A stretch of 5,372 nt of DNA, taken from NCBI GenBank assembly GCA_020346825.1, contig CP070791.1, forward strand, positions 428,402 through 433,773. Reading direction: 5' to 3'. Positions 4,987-5,372 of this stretch are shown here, in pieces. The translations under genes and the position numbers were made by a program. The notes below the pieces were generated by a model. That model made no database searches, was not told the DNA's origin, and was given only the letters and a program-made list of their open reading frames with translations. This DNA comes from Candidatus Bathyarchaeota archaeon (GTDB lineage: Archaea > Thermoproteota > Bathyarchaeia > Bathyarchaeales > Bathyarchaeaceae). Within the stretch, counting starts at the first letter, position 1, and each line of letters opens with the position of its first letter.

Positions 4987-5372
4987 TTGACGGAGTCAGA
5001 GAAAATCGAGTATAGACCTATTTCTGTTCGCGAAGCTCTCACCGAAATGAAGGACCTGTCAGAGATAATGATTGATTTGGCATACTCAGCGGCCCTTTTC
5101 CACAGTCGCGAACTTGCAGAAGAGGTCTTAGAACTTGAAAAACGAGTAGATTACCTTGCATACATGTTAGACATGAACGCAATGCTGGCAGCCAGAGACG
5201 CAGAAGATGCTGAATATCTCATCGGAGCAACAACTGTAGCTGCTTCCACTAACAAAATTTCTGATGCTGCAGCTGACATTGCAGCCATCGTACTCAACGA
5301 AATAGGTATTCACCCCATTGTTCGAGAAGCATTCGAGAAAGTTGAAGAACGATTGGCACGAGCTGAAGTTAA
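4987..5372 (+). CDS. PhoU-like protein of the COG3273 type, N-terminal part (runs off the window)
   Basis: The frame from TTG 4987 is open to the right edge, giving 128 residues. It starts IEYRPISVREALTEMKDLSE and continues as long amphipathic helices rich in Glu, Ala and Leu, characteristic of the PhoU helical bundle. Acidic clusters expected of PhoU metal sites are present: E45/E46, E49 and E51 with D55, and K-I-S-D93-A-A-A-D97. The segment IGIHPIVREAF (about 106-116) near the edge is familiar from archaeal proteins where a PhoU-like domain precedes a TrkA-C domain. That domain would lie beyond the window and is not seen. Relatives are often found with potassium or magnesium transport genes and are thought to regulate transport. 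Cytoplasmic. The short acidic N-terminus (MTESEK) fits the chosen start. It is downstream of, and codirectional with, the HAD-SEC59 gene at 127 bases, probably with its own promoter. Confidence 0.85.
   Translation, partial: MTESEKIEYRPISVREALTEMKDLSEIMIDLAYSAALFHSRELAEEVLELEKRVDYLAYMLDMNAMLAARDAEDAEYLIGATTVAASTNKISDAAADIAAIVLNEIGIHPIVREAFEKVEERLARAEV

Overview
The window looks like chromosomal DNA of an archaeon. The methionyl-tRNA synthetase has the archaeal layout with eight zinc-knuckle cysteines. Genes are preceded by TATA-like boxes about 25 bases before the expected transcript start. TTG and GTG starts are common, and two of the protein types (a SEC59-like lipid kinase domain and a PhoU-like protein of the COG3273 kind) are frequent in archaea. 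A mesophilic TACK-type lineage such as Bathyarchaeia would fit the moderate base composition and protein style, but that placement is only inference. There is no sign of phage, insertion sequence, CRISPR array, tRNA or rRNA.

Layout. Positions 1-128 hold the last 41 codons of an unidentified plus-strand gene. It converges, with a 12-base gap, on a two-gene minus-strand unit: metG (methionyl-tRNA synthetase, 813 to about 2516) followed by a PHP-domain phosphoesterase (141-785). Upstream of metG, a terminator-like region (2588-2680) closes a further minus-strand gene, 2702-3358, which encodes a small surface protein anchored by one C-terminal membrane helix. Its promoter region (3359-3566) is shared with a divergent plus-strand gene, 3588-4859. 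That gene encodes a fusion of a HAD-IB phosphatase-like domain with a SEC59/dolichol-kinase-like membrane domain. After a 127-base spacer carrying a candidate promoter and a perfect 10-bp palindrome, a PhoU-like gene begins at 4987 and runs off the window.

How the genes relate. metG and the PHP gene are probably co-transcribed, but no functional link between them is evident. The most interesting gene is the HAD-SEC59 fusion: it joins a predicted phosphate-removing domain to a predicted CTP-dependent lipid-phosphorylating domain in one polypeptide, and the HAD active site is non-standard. This suggests polyprenol or isoprenoid-lipid phosphate turnover, though that role is inference. The other main oddity is metG: the conserved N-terminus with the HIGH-type motif lies upstream of the first ordinary start codon, so the gene uses either an ATT start or carries a one-base frameshift.
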